From NCBI GenBank assembly GCA_943736015.1, contig OX031071.1:34008619-34072618 (forward strand): a stretch of 64,000 nucleotides of DNA, written 5' to 3'. The translations under genes were made by a program, and so were the position numbers. The DNA comes from Tridacna crocea (lineage: Eukaryota > Mollusca > Bivalvia > Cardiida > Cardiidae). Under the pieces are notes generated by a model. The model saw nothing but the letters and a program-made list of their open reading frames with translations. It searched no databases and was not told the DNA's origin. The first letter of the stretch is position 1; every line of letters starts with the position of its first letter. Of the stretch, positions 47,395 through 57,193 are shown piece after piece.

Positions 47395-47565
47395 TACAAT
47401 GGTTAGTGTTGGTATTGTAACCAATAGTTTGCAAAACGTCTTGGGTTCCATTACTTCTGCTAAAGCGATGATGTCCTTGGAGAAGTTACTACAGAGTCCC
47501 TGCCTATCATCTGCAAATCTTTTAAAATACATATTCAGCCATCTGTCTGCTTGATGTCACTGAAA
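47395..47565 (+). repeat. Possible SINE-like segment
   Basis: ATACAATGGTTAGTGTTGG and TTGGGTTCCATTAC have the spacing of pol III boxes, followed by a body. An exon-like open frame occurs on the other strand, but its product is not recognised. Confidence 0.35.
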
Positions 47566-48061
47566 TATAAAATAAAAAAGAAATCATAATTATACCAACA
47601 ACATAGGCAAACTAAAATACTTTATATTTTACGCTTCTAACTTCCAACATCTTTTCTGTATGAGCCTCTCTTTGACTATTATATCGACTTAGATAACATC
47701 CAAAAGCAACCAATGACTTTCACATGATACACATGTCTATGTGCAACGGTTACTGTGACACAACTGAGATAAGCCTGAGATTGATTCCAGCTTAAAGCAT
47801 TGTTTACGGATGAATGTCCCTGGGCAATACACTGCACAGCATCAGCCTAGTACTTGAGAAACCTAGGAAAGAGAATCATAAATAAATGACCTTTAATAAA
47901 TCCGTTTTACGGTCATGTCGCAGGGGACTAGGACACTTGTGTAAAGCTGTGGTGAATCATGTCACCCGTGCGGAAGGCTGCTTTCCCACATAACCATCAT
48001 CAAAATAATTATCTGTAGTGAGAGAGAATCCTCTCGCAACTACTAAAATCAATCTTTAAAA

Positions 48062-48142
48062 AGAAAATGGCTCAGCTGGGGATTTGAACAAGTAACCCAA
48101 TGGTCTCAAGCCATGTATGTCACTAAGCCACGTGGCTCAGCC
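48062..48142 (-). repeat. tRNA-like SINE head
   Basis: Minus strand shows GTGGCTTAGTGACATAC (A-box-like) and TTGTTCAAATCCCC (B-box-like). The stems are imperfect, so it is most likely a SINE fragment or tRNA pseudogene. Confidence 0.45.
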
Positions 48143-48183
48143 ATAGCTTCAAATGATGGCGTTTTGCAAATAACTGGCATTAA

Positions 48184-48405
48184 GTCTTTACCAAATGACA
48201 AAATGTTAAACTGGTCCAAATTGAAAGTATTTGCAGAACACAAAATGAAAGTGACTAAAAGTTTGAAATTTGTTTCCAGCAAGGTAGAAAACATTGTAGG
48301 AAAAGGAGAAAATGTTTGGTTACCAGCATTTTCTCCTTTTCCCTCAATGTTTTCAAAAGGCTTCTGTCTCAGGGTTGTTAAAAGTCGGGATTGTGTGGTA
48401 AAGAG
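48184..48405 (+). mobile_element. TTAA-type MITE, full length
   Basis: TTAA at 48180-48183 and 48406-48409, complete palindrome around TTGGTTACCAGC. Confidence 0.82.
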
Positions 48406-48514
48406 TTAAACAGCAAGCCCAAAAGCACATTAATATTTCTGCACACTGGCTGTCATGTACTACCTGAATTAATGTTTAAAACACCAAACTGGCAAACAAT
48501 TCTTCCGGTCGATG

Positions 48515-48812
48515 ATTGATTGAATTGAATTTGCGTTTATTTATCGTCACCACCTGTTTTCCATAGGAACAACGCCTGATGAAGGCTGTTAGTATTGTTA
48601 CAGGGGATAGTGCAGATACAGGACGAAACCCATCCTAAGTTTTGTCTGGTTCTTTAACATGCTCGGAGTATAGCACCGTCACACGAGACCTCGGTTTAAC
48701 GTCTCATCTGAAAGACTATAAGTAATTTTAGATGGCCAGCCGTGGGGATCAAACCCACACTTTCATGATCACAAGTCCTACACTCTACCAACTGAGCTAT
48801 GCAGGCTGGTGA
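48515..48812 (-). mobile_element. tRNA-derived SINE with conserved core
   Basis: Its head (about 48733-48806) folds as a degenerate tRNA: A box TAGCTCAGTTGGTAGAGT, B box GGTTTGATCCC, five of seven acceptor pairs, four of five anticodon-stem pairs, and a TGT anticodon position. The core (48640-48715) carries GTTCTTTAACATGCTCGG and CACCGTCACACGAGACCTCG, shared with the SINE at 3140-3410. The tail is AT-rich. It lies just downstream of the N6AMT1 terminal exons. Confidence 0.7.
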
Positions 48813-48875
48813 TTTCAGATCAGTGACACCATACCTCTGTGATCATTGGATGATATCTTACTTTCCATGAGTTAC

Positions 48876-49096
48876 CTCTTTACCAAACAATTCCTGTTTT
48901 TAACAACCCCGAGATAGAAGTCTTTTGAAAACATTGTGGGAAATGGAGAAAATGCTGGTAACCAGCATTTTCTCCTTTTCCCACAATGTTTTCTACCATG
49001 CTGGAAATAAATTCCAAGTTTTGAGTTATGTTTAATTTGTCATCTTCAAATGTTTTCAATTTGGACCAGCCATAAATTTTATTGTTTGGAAATGAG
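48876..49096 (-). mobile_element. TTAA-type MITE at the edge of the duplicated block
   Basis: Carries the private variant TTCTACCATGCTGGAAA, shared only with the copy at 51863-52079, which marks the duplication. Confidence 0.78.
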
Positions 49097-49109
49097 GTAA
49101 GCACAAAAT

Positions 49110-49325
49110 CCCCTCACCACACAAATCCCAAATTTTAACAACAGTCAACCGTCAAAGGGAATTTTTTTGAAAATAATGAGGGAAATGTAGAAAATACTGG
49201 TAACCACAATGCTTTCTACCCTATCAAAGACTGAAATTATCATTTTAGCAATAGCTAATTTGTTGTCTGCAAAATTAATGTTTTCAATTTGTTTCAATCC
49301 AAAATTTTGTCGTTTGGTAAAAAGT
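49110..49325 (-). mobile_element. TTAA-type MITE with altered core, block 1
   Basis: Left arm reads CAACAGTCAACCGTCAAAGG and the right half of the palindrome is deleted; 52339-52521 is its duplicate. Confidence 0.7.
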
Positions 49326-49798
49326 TGTATACAATATGGAAGTAAACCTGTAATACTTCTAGTGCAGCATGACATAAAATTTCTTGATAGTTGAAAAATA
49401 CAGATTTATACAGATATAATACTTTTGCACATTTTTAACCAACCAGAAATTCTTTTTATGTCTATCTTGAAATTATTTGTTAATACTTTTGTCTGTTTCC
49501 AGGAAAAGGAGGTAATTATTTCATCTCCTTTTGTAATGAGATTATAGTGGTTTTAGATTCATAAATGATAATTTCAAGAATGACAAAAAGTTGCTCGGTT
49601 AAAGTAGCACAATAATACTCATTTGTACTCATAAAAAAATTCGTAGGATAATATTATGGTGGAAATAGCTGTTTTGTATTACGGGTGCCCAACCTTAATG
49701 GACTATTCAACTCATTACCACACCATTCCATTCATTTTTTTCTGCACTGCCTTTGGGTTAGGACCGGTAGAAAATTTAGTTGCCTGGGAAAGTGTTAA

Positions 49799-49913
49799 CC
49801 TTTTATCTCATAGCAAATTTAAGAGTTGCCAAAATTGAAAGCATTGTTAGGCCACAAACATCATGAGGAACAAATGATTGGATTTGTCTCGAAGAAGTTA
49901 GTAAACATTGTGG
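49799..49913 (+). mobile_element. MITE left part, split by a pearl-like insertion
   Basis: TTAA at 49795-49798, then arm and half palindrome up to AACATTGTGG. It continues at 51551 after the 1637-bp insertion. Confidence 0.75.
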
Positions 49914-51550
49914 AACAAGAGCGGCAAACTGTCGCTAGATACGCCCGTCTTACCCCAAGTTGTAAAGCTGGGGCATGCATCGGACAAAATTCAAGTATGA
50001 AAAACAACAATGGGCAATAACTAAAAAATTAAGCCACCAACAGTTATTTTTCCTGTGCACTGCACTCACCCTGGATGAGATATATCCACCCATGAAATTT
50101 CATAACCCTAGCTAGTATAGTTTTGGAAATATGCTCCGGACAAAATTCAAGTATGAACAAGAGCGGCAAATTGTCGCAAGATACCCCGTCTTACCCCAAG
50201 TTGTAAAGCTGGGGCATGCACCGGACAAAATTCAAGTATGAAAAACGGCAAAGGGCAATAACTAAAAAATTAAGTGAGCAAGAGTTAGGGTTCATGTGCA
50301 CTGCACTCCCCCTTGATGAGATCTATCCACCCATGAAATTTCATAACCCTAGGTAGTATAGTTTTGGAGATATGCTCCGGAGAAAATTCAGGTATGAAAA
50401 ACGACAAAGGGCAATAACTCAAAAATTAAGCGAGCAAGAGTTATGATTCCTAAGCACTGCACTTCCCCTTGATGAGATCTATCCACCCATGAAATTTCAT
50501 AACTCTACCTAGTACAGTTTTCGAGATATTCACCGGACAAAATTCAAGTATGAAAAACGGCAAAATGCAATAACTCAAAAATAAAGCAAGCAAGAGTTAT
50601 GATTCCTGTGCACTGCACTGCCCCTTGATGAGATCTCTCCACCCATGAAATTTCATAACCCTAGCTAGTATAGTTGTGGAGATATGCTCCGGAAAATATT
50701 CAGGTATGAAAAAAGGCAAAGTGCAATAACTCAAAAATTAAGCAAGCAAGAGTTATGATTCCTGTGCACTTCACTCCCCCTTGATGAGATCTATCAACCC
50801 ATGAAATTTCATAACCCTAGCTAGTATAGTTTTGGAGATATTCACCGGACAAAATTCAAGTATGAAAAACGGCAAAGGGCAATAACTCAAAATAAAGCAA
50901 GCAAGAGTTATGATTCCTATGCACTGCACTGCCCCTTGATGAGATCTATCCACCCATGAAATTTCGTAACCCTAGCTAATATAGTTTTGGAGATATTCAC
51001 CGGACAAAATTCAAGTATGAAAAACGGCAAAGGGCAATAACTCAAAATAAAGCGAGCAAGAGTTATGATTCCTGTGCACTGCACTGCCCCTTGATGAGAT
51101 CTATCAACACATGAAATTTCGTAACCCTAGCTAGTATGGTTGTGGAGATATGCTCCGGACAAAATTCAGGTATGAAAAACGGCAAAGGGCAATAACTCAA
51201 AAATTAAGCAAGCAAGAGTTATGGTTTCTGTGCACTGCATTTCCCTCGATGAGATCTATCGACCCATGAAATTTCGTAACCCTAGCTAGTATAGTTTTGG
51301 AGATATGCTCCGGACAAAATTCAAGTATGAAAAACGACAAAGGGCAATAACTCAAAAGTTAAGCGAGCAAGAGTTATGATTCCTGTGCACTGCACTCCCC
51401 CACGATGAGATCTATCCACCCATGAAGTTTCGTAAGCCTAGCTAGAATAGTTTTGGAGATATGCTCCGGACAAAGAACTGGACTCCGCCCGCCCGCCCGC
51501 CCGGACGCCACGGGTGATCCCATAATATGTCCCGTCTTCGACGGGTGTAT
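49914..51550 (+). mobile_element. Pearl-like element, 1637 bp, with ~156-bp core repeats
   Basis: Head ACAAGAGCGGCAAACTGTCG (repeated at 50158). About nine core units with GGGCAATAACTCAAAAATTA and CACTGCACTCCCCCTTGATG follow, then CGCCCGCCCGCCCGCCCGG and a CCCGTCTTCGACGGG terminal hairpin. Both ends are fixed by comparison with the empty site in the duplicated block. Insertion is into a MITE between TGG and an A run, with no clear target duplication. Confidence 0.82.
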
Positions 51551-51660
51551 AAAAAGGAAAAACTGCTGATGACCAGTATTTTCTCCTTTTTCCACAATGT
51601 TTTGAAAAGCTGTTTTGTAAGGATCATTAAAAGTCGGACAGATGTGGAAAAGGATTATGA
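51551..51660 (+). mobile_element. MITE right part after the pearl-like insertion
   Basis: Resumes AAAAAGGAAAAACTGCTGAT and ends near ATGTGGAAAAGGATTATG. The uninterrupted sister is 52998-53217. Confidence 0.75.
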
Positions 51661-51733
51661 AACGAGACGAGATAAGTCGACAAGGCTGTGTTTCAGACAG
51701 TTTTCCATACCAAAGAAACATTATGCACAAGTG

Positions 51734-51837
51734 TCATCTGTGGAATTTCAGTACAGATAAAAACTCTGGCCCACTTCTTCTGGTCAGTACTGTAGTCATT
51801 TTAAGTCCATGTGTCTTCATAATTTGTTCAATATCAT
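51734..51837 (-). CDS. N6AMT1: N6AMT1 exon 6, downstream duplicate
   Basis: Second intact copy of the terminal exon, with the same acceptor, the same 34 residues and the same TGA. It lies 1559 bp below the first copy inside a tandem duplication. It could serve as an alternative last exon or be unused. Flanking intron differs clearly between the two copies, yet the exon differs at one silent site. Confidence 0.88.
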
Positions 51838-51862
51838 CTGAAAAATAAAAAAGCACATTTAA

Positions 51863-52079
51863 CCCTTAACCACACAATCATGAGTTTTACCGACTATGAG
51901 GAAGATAGCTTTTGGAAGTCTTTTGAAAACATTGTGGGAAAAGGAGAAAATGCTGGTCCTTTTCCCACAATGTTTTCTACCATGCTGGAAACAAAATCCA
52001 ATTTTTGAATTATGTTCATTTTGTCATCTGCAAATGTTTTCAATTTGGACCTGCGAAAATATTGTAGTTTGGTAATGAG
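51863..52079 (-). mobile_element. TTAA-type MITE between the duplicated blocks
   Basis: Shares TTCTACCATGCTGGAAA with the copy at 48876-49096; half of the central palindrome is missing (CTGGTCCTTTTCCC). Confidence 0.72.
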
Positions 52080-52119
52080 TTCAGTACAAAAAAAAAATTC
52101 ACACAATCCCAACTTTTAA

Positions 52120-52334
52120 CTCTTTACCACATAATCTCGACTTTCAATGACCCTGAGAAAGAAGCCTTCTGAAAACATTGAGGGAAAAGGAGAAATGCAA
52201 GAAACCAGCATTTTCTCCTTTTCGCACATTGTTTTCCTTCAAAAACAAATTTTAGATTTTCAGTCACTTTTATTTTGTCGTGTGCAAATGCTTTCGATTT
52301 GGATAAGTCGAAAATTCTGTTGTTTGGTCAAAAG
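52120..52334 (-). mobile_element. TTAA-type MITE, full length
   Basis: TTAA on both sides (52116-52119 and 52335-52338). The right TTAA is shared with the next copy. Confidence 0.78.
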
Positions 52335-52338
52335 TTAA

Positions 52339-52521
52339 CAACAGTCAACCGTCAAAGGGAATTTTTTTTTAAAACAATGAGGGAAATAGAGAAAACACTG
52401 GTAACCACAATGCTTTCTACCCTATCAAAGACAGAAATTGTCATTTTAGCAATAGCTAATTTGTTGTCTGCAAATGCTTTTAAATTGTTTCAATCCAAAA
52501 TTTTGTCGTTTGGTAAAAAGT
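52339..52521 (-). mobile_element. TTAA-type MITE with altered core, block 2
   Basis: Duplicate of 49110-49325 with the same half palindrome loss. Confidence 0.7.
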
Positions 52522-52997
52522 TGAATACATAAAGGTAGTAGACCCGTGATACTTCTAGTGCAGCATGACATAAAATTTATCAGGTTGTTGAAAAATACAG
52601 ATTTATACAGGTATAATACTTTTGCACACTTTTAACCGAACAGAAATTCTTTTCATGTCTATCTTGAAATTATTTGTTGATACTTTTGTTACTTTCCAGA
52701 AAAGGGAGGTTATTTAATCTCCCTCTGTAATGAAAATATAGTACTTTTAGATTCATAAATGATAATTTCAAGAAGGAAAAAAAGGAAAAAGTGGCTCGGT
52801 TAAAGTAGTACAATAACACTCATTTTTAAACACATTTTGTAGCATGACATTATGGTGAAAATAGTTGATTTCTATTACAGGTCCACAACCTTAATGGACT
52901 ATTCAATCCATTACCACACAATCACATTAATTTTTTTTTTCTGCACTGCCTTTGGGTTAGGATCCGTAGAGAATGTTGTTGCCTGGAAAAGTGTTAA

Positions 52998-53217
52998 CCT
53001 TTTACCTTATCACAAACTTTTAGACTTGCCAAAATTGAAAGCATTGTCAGGCAGCGAACATCATGAAGGCCAAATAATTGGATTTGTCTCTAAGAAGTTA
53101 GTAAACATTGTGGAAAAAGGAGAAAATGCTGATAACCAGCATTTTTTCCTTTTTCCACAATTATTTCAAAAGCTGCTTTTTAAGGATCATTAAAAGTCGG
53201 AAAGATGTGGAAAAGGA
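52998..53217 (+). mobile_element. TTAA-type MITE, intact sister of the split copy
   Basis: TTAA at 52994-52997, full palindrome around CTGATAACCAGC. Shows the empty site for the 49914-51550 insertion. Confidence 0.78.
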
Positions 53218-53292
53218 TTATGAAACGAGACAAGATAAGTAGACAAGGCTGTGTTTCAAATAGTTTTTCATACCAAACATTATGCACAATTT

Positions 53293-53396
53293 TCATCTGT
53301 GGAATTTCAGTACAGATAAAAACTCTGGCCCACTTCTTCTGGTCAGTACTGTAGTCATTTTAAGTCCATGTGTCTTCATGATTTGTTCAATATCAT
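53293..53396 (-). CDS. N6AMT1: N6AMT1 exon 6, upstream duplicate (terminal)
   Basis: A 104-bp coding part after an ATTTTTCAG acceptor. It completes the split codon from exon 5 and reads DDIEQIMKTHGLKMTTVLTR, then RSGPEFLSVLKFHR and a TGA stop. This matches the usual HemK2 C-terminus, where the last strand ends in LSVLKF. It is the first of the two last-exon copies met by transcription from exon 5. It differs from the other copy by one synonymous base (ATC for ATT, Ile). No clear AATAAA follows closely on the minus strand. Confidence 0.9.
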
Positions 53397-53424
53397 CTGA
53401 AAAATAATAAAGCACATTTAGCCC

Positions 53425-53545
53425 TTAACCACATAATCATGAGTTTTAACGACTATGAGGAAGATGGCTTTTGAACACATTGTGGGAAAAGGATAACATG
53501 CTGCTTACCAGTATTTTCTCCCTTGTCCACATCTTTGCCAACTCA
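53425..53545 (-). mobile_element. TTAA-type MITE, truncated
   Basis: Shares ATCATGAGTTTTAACGACTA with 51863; the right arm is lost. Confidence 0.6.
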
Positions 53546-53984
53546 ATAATTAGATTTTTTTTGAAAGGCTGCTGGGTCCAAAAAACTTCACAATTCTTAC
53601 TTGTCCTCCGGCCATTTTGCAATTGTCCTATATTGAGACAACGAAGGATAACCCACTTGCCCTCAACAAACGTTTACTAGTAAGGACGAGTGGACAAGTG
53701 GATTTTTTGGACCCTAGACTGGAACAAATTCTAGAGAAAGATTTCTTCTCTAGCTAAGACTGACTAACACCATGTTTCTCTCTTCACCAATGAATGATCC
53801 GGGTTGAAATTTGTGATCCCAAAGATACGCATATTCATTGGTTACATTCCAGCTGTTGTAAAAGTACCAATTAGAGCTATCACTAAACATAAATATGCCC
53901 TCCCACCAGCTCCTTGTAACAAAAAAACGTCTTTGTCACAGAATGCAGAATGGTTTAGTACAAAAGAGTTAAAAAAAAAAAATT

Positions 53985-54215
53985 AAGGGGAGATAATTAA
54001 GCAACAAATCGCAGCAAGATCATGAAATTTGCACATGCACAACTTCATATATATGTAGGAATACTCAAACATTCTGTGTAAATTTGAGCTCAACCTGAAA
54101 ACTGTCAGATTATTTTTGCCAGACAAATTTGTGTCTACAGATGGACGGACAGACAGAGAGCCAAGAAGATTCCAGTGTATCCCATCCACTTTGTTTTGGG
54201 GGTAAAAATGGCCTG
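53985..54215 (-). repeat. Single-unit pearl-like fragment
   Basis: GGGGAGATAATTAAGCAACA, one core-like unit, then GATGGACGGACAGACAGAG. The end is not clear. Confidence 0.5.
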
Positions 54216-54253
54216 TCATGTTTGCTATTCATCACCAGCAGAATGTAAATTAA

Positions 54254-54465
54254 CCCATTATCACACAATTCCTACTTTTGATGACCCCGAGAAAGAAGCC
54301 TTTTGAAAACATTGTGGGAAAAGGGAGAAAATGCTGGTAACTCCTTTTTCCACCATATTTTCTATCTTTCACTAAACAAATTTGAAATTTTCCGTCACTC
54401 TTACTTTGTCGTCTGCAAATGCTTTCAATTTGGACAAACCTAAAATTTTGTCGTTTGGTAACGAG
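54254..54465 (-). mobile_element. TTAA-type MITE, palindrome partly deleted
   Basis: TTAA at 54250-54253 and 54466-54469; CAGCATTTTCT is missing from the right half of the core. Confidence 0.8.
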
Positions 54466-54719
54466 TTAAAATGCTGATCATAAAGAAGACGTCTGATAGA
54501 CCGGGAACGCAAAAAACATAGATGAGCAATACTTACTTCAACATTCACTGTAACAAATCAGCTAAATGAAGTTTTTTCAATTCATACAAAGATGAGTTGA
54601 TGGACTGTGAAGAAGCATGTGTAGATTTTACCAAAAAGGCCATGTTGCGCATTTGAATGATTTTCTATCATGTAAATCTGGCGGTGAAAACTATCAGAAT
54701 TGAGAGGGCCACAAATTAA

Positions 54720-54940
54720 CTCTTTACCTAACAGCAACATTGTAGACTTGTCCAAATTGGAAGCATTTGCAGACAACAAAATAAACATGGTTAAAACATT
54801 TAAATCTGTTTTGGGAAGGGTAGAAAACATTGTGGGAAAAGGAGAAAATGCTGGTTACCAGCATTTTCTCCTTTTCCTACAATGTTTTCAAAAGGCTTCT
54901 GTCTCAGGGTCGTTAAAATTCGGGATCGTGTGGTAGAGAT
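54720..54940 (+). mobile_element. TTAA-type MITE, first of an inverted pair
   Basis: TTAA before it. Its end abuts the next copy with a single ATAA between, so one was probably inserted into the target duplication of the other. Confidence 0.8.
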
Positions 54941-54942
54941 AA

Positions 54943-55167
54943 CCCTTTACCACACAATGACAACTTTTAACGACCCTAAGAAAGAAGCCCTTTAAAAACA
55001 TTGTGGAAAAAGGAGAATTCGCTGGTAACCAGCATTTTCTCCTTTTCCCACAAAGTTTTCTGCTCTATCAAAGAAAATTTGCAACATTTCAACTGCCATG
55101 AAATTGTCTTCTGCAAATGCTTCCAATATGAATAGGTCTAAAGTTTTGCTGTGTGTGTGGGGAAGGG
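54943..55167 (-). mobile_element. TTAA-type MITE, second of an inverted pair
   Basis: Opposite orientation to the preceding copy. It ends GGAAGGGATAA 18 bases before the donor side of N6AMT1 exon 5. Confidence 0.8.
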
Positions 55168-55184
55168 ATAAATAGTGATTCTAC

Positions 55185-55326
55185 CTGGATCATTTTCTTT
55201 TATAATAACCAGGTAAAACAGCCCTTGTTTGGACAACAGTGTGGGTACTATGGGGAGTACTTTGTCTATTACTTCCCTGCCTCTTTCCCCGCCAGCCCAA
55301 GAAGCCTCGTTACCATGACTACCAAC
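55185..55326 (-). CDS. N6AMT1: N6AMT1 exon 5: late methyltransferase core
   Basis: A 142-bp exon with a TTGTTTCTAG acceptor and a GTAGAA donor, starting in phase 0 after exon 4. It reads VGSHGNEASWAGGERGREVI, then DKVLPIVPTLLSKQGLFYLV, then IIKENDP plus one base. The WAGGERGRE stretch and the GLFYLVIIKEN strand are characteristic of the HemK2 branch and distinguish it from bacterial PrmC. No stop or frameshift is present. The exon lies just 18 bases above a MITE end (55167). Confidence 0.93.
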
Positions 55327-55844
55327 CTAGAAACAATGGAAAGTTAAGTTTAACATATATATTTTGATTAAAGAAATATCACACTTATCAAAAATGTACA
55401 AAGCTTGTAAATATCTGATATTGGTATCCCTTCAAGAGCACATATTCTTATTACTTTTATTCTGGGCATGAGCAGTCAATAGATGACTCTATATATTTCG
55501 CACCCTTTTCAACATTATTTCAGTTTAACATCACGGAGGTAGGCGCCACTGTCTGCTTACACACATAACCATTGTCGAAAAAAAAAGCTATGAGCAATTA
55601 AAAATTTCATTCACAATGGTTATCATCAATTCTTGGAAAGAAATTGGCCAAGCTTGCAAGTCAAAACAGCAACTCTCTGTTTCCAAGTTCAAAAGCTATC
55701 AATTGTGCTACTGGTACTCTGCCCGAATTTTGGTTATGAGCCATTGAGATATGGCCTACAGTATTTGTTTTTATTAAATCATTTGCACCAATTGCTTACA
55801 ACAAGCATAATTTAACCAATCCCACTAGATTCAACTCGGCAAAC

Positions 55845-55948
55845 ATGGTCGGAAAAGAAGAAATGCTGGTTACCAGCATTTTCTCCTTTTTCAACCATGC
55901 TTTCAAAAGCTGTTGTTTTTTCTTTTTCAATGTGGTTAAAACTCAAGA
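55845..55948 (+). mobile_element. TTAA-type MITE, right half only
   Basis: Core GCTGGTTACCAGC and right arm; abuts the next copy through TTAA. Confidence 0.55.
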
Positions 55949-55952
55949 TTAA

Positions 55953-56193
55953 GGCTTTACCAAATGACAAAACTTTAGACTGGTCCAAACTGAAAGCACC
56001 TGCAGACGACAAAATAAACGCAATTAAAAAATTGAAATTTGTTTCCATCAGAGCAGAAAACTTTGTGGGAAAAGGAGAAAATGCTGGGTACCAGTTACAC
56101 ACACTGGTTACCAGCATTTTCTCCTTTTCCCACCACGTTTTCAAAAGGCCTATTTCTCAGGGTGGTTAAAAGTTGGGATTGTGCAGGGAAGGG
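55953..56193 (+). mobile_element. TTAA-type MITE with an insertion at the palindrome centre
   Basis: TTAA on both sides. About 20 extra bases (GTACCAGTTACACACACTGG) sit in the loop. Confidence 0.78.
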
Positions 56194-56595
56194 TTAAAGC
56201 CTACTCATTTTACGGGAAAACCAAATGCTAGATACAACAGATGACATTATTATACTGCAAAGAAATTTCTCGTGATCTGATTGGTTAACATGCCAGGAAC
56301 GAATATACCATGTACCCTGGCACAAAACACGTAAAGCTAGTTTCCCTTTTGAGTGGCCCGTAAACATCACTACTACATGTGCCACACAACATCCAAAATT
56401 GCCGCGTTGATCGATCACCAGACTACATTTATGCACCAAAATACAGGTTTTAGTGACATCAGTTTTCATTGCTTTGGGGCACTTGGGAAGGAAATTCCTA
56501 TTTCGTCAGCGTACTCCATTCGTAAGATCATAATACATGAAAATTTCGTTTAACATGTTTTGAAAAGGTGAAACTTTGCAGTATAATAAATTTGT

Positions 56596-56730
56596 TGTGC
56601 AGTCAGGTGGTAGGGGACTTGGAAACTTGTTCACCGCTGTCATGTCGCCTCAAGCCGAAGGCAAGGTGGCCACATGATTTAACACAGCCGTGAACAAGTC
56701 TTCAAGTCCCCTGCCACCTGACCGTACAAT
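56596..56730. repeat. Inverted repeat GTCAGGTGG...CCACCTGAC
   Basis: GCAGTCAGGTGGTAGGGGAC pairs with GTCCCCTGCCACCTGACCG about 100 bases later. A diverged copy of the left half with its flank lies at 59215-59405. Confidence 0.65.
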
Positions 56731-56984
56731 TAGTACCATCACTTCTGTGACTGGTTGCCAGCCTTTATCTCCTTTTCCAGGAATGTTTTCAACATTCCTG
56801 TCTCTCTAAGGGTCATTCAATTTCAGGAGTTTGTGTTTATAAAGCCCACACAAGTTATGGACAAAAAGAAACAAGCACTATAACAGATATAATATAGTAA
56901 ACTGTTCTATCCCACAGATAACTGTAAAAGTATAGCTTGTGTTAGAATAAGGGGACACTTATACTGCCTTGCTCTAGAGCTAGC

Positions 56985-57052
56985 TTTTGTAGTGATGTGG
57001 TAGAGTGTTTGCCTTGAGACCCAGAGGTCCAGGGTTCAAACATCACCAGGGA
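56985..57052 (+). repeat. tRNA-like SINE head
   Basis: Contains TAGTGATGTGGTAGAGTG (A-box-like) and GGGTTCAAAC (B-box-like) in tRNA spacing but without a full cloverleaf. It lies in the N6AMT1 intron next to exon 4. Confidence 0.45.
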
Positions 57053-57109
57053 CGGCTATTTGTGAAATCTGTTACAATAAGAGAAGACATTGTCACTACT
57101 GTAACATAC

Positions 57110-57193
57110 CTCGTCACTTGGTGTCATGACATAGGGTGGATTAAACAACAAAACATCCACCTAATCTGTAAGTCTTTCTGATAGACCACTCAC
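57110..57193 (-). CDS. N6AMT1: N6AMT1 exon 4: NPPY catalytic motif, in-frame TAG
   Basis: An 84-bp, phase 0 exon between a long T-tract ending CAG and a GTATGT donor. It reads VSGLSERLTD, then a TAG stop (57161-57163), then VDVLLFNPPYVMTPSDE. NPPY is the family's glutamine-binding and catalytic signature. Family members normally carry a lysine-like residue where the TAG stands, so a single AAG-to-TAG change is the simplest explanation. A second in-phase AG acceptor coincides with the TAG itself. If used, it would start the exon at VDVLLF and remove 11 codons, stop included. The exon also begins CAG|GTGAGT, which reads as a donor. Possible states: pseudogene, polymorphism, assembly error, or splicing bypass. 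Confidence 0.9.
57161..57163 (-). other. N6AMT1: Premature TAG in N6AMT1 exon 4
   Basis: The codon is the eleventh of exon 4, directly before the GTG GAT that opens the VDVLLFNPPY strand. The frame is fixed on both sides by exon 3 (ending TDL) and by NPPY itself, so this is not a frame artefact. It would truncate the protein before the catalytic motif. Confidence 0.85.

Larger units (their letters stand above)
49110..53424. repeat. Tandem segmental duplication containing the last N6AMT1 exon
   Basis: Block 1 (about 49110-51860) and block 2 (about 52339-53424) share, in the same order, a MITE with the TTAACAACAGTCAACCGTC end, unique intron sequence, a second MITE, and exon 6. The unit is about 1.56-1.59 kb once a 1637-bp insertion in block 1 is discounted. 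MITEs with the same private variants flank the units (48876-49096, 51863-52079, 53425-53545), which suggests unequal exchange between MITEs. Confidence 0.85.
56194..57109. other. N6AMT1 intron sequence with repeats
   Basis: Besides the inverted repeat and tRNA-like segment listed separately, it has no recognised coding signal. Confidence 0.5.

Noticed and set aside
47390..47565. Exon-like minus-strand frame of ~55 codons after a good acceptor
   Set aside because: Product not recognised and the segment overlaps a SINE-like tRNA-box pair.
48733..48806. Functional tRNA gene
   Set aside because: Two acceptor mismatches and one anticodon-stem mismatch, and the 3' side runs into a SINE core.
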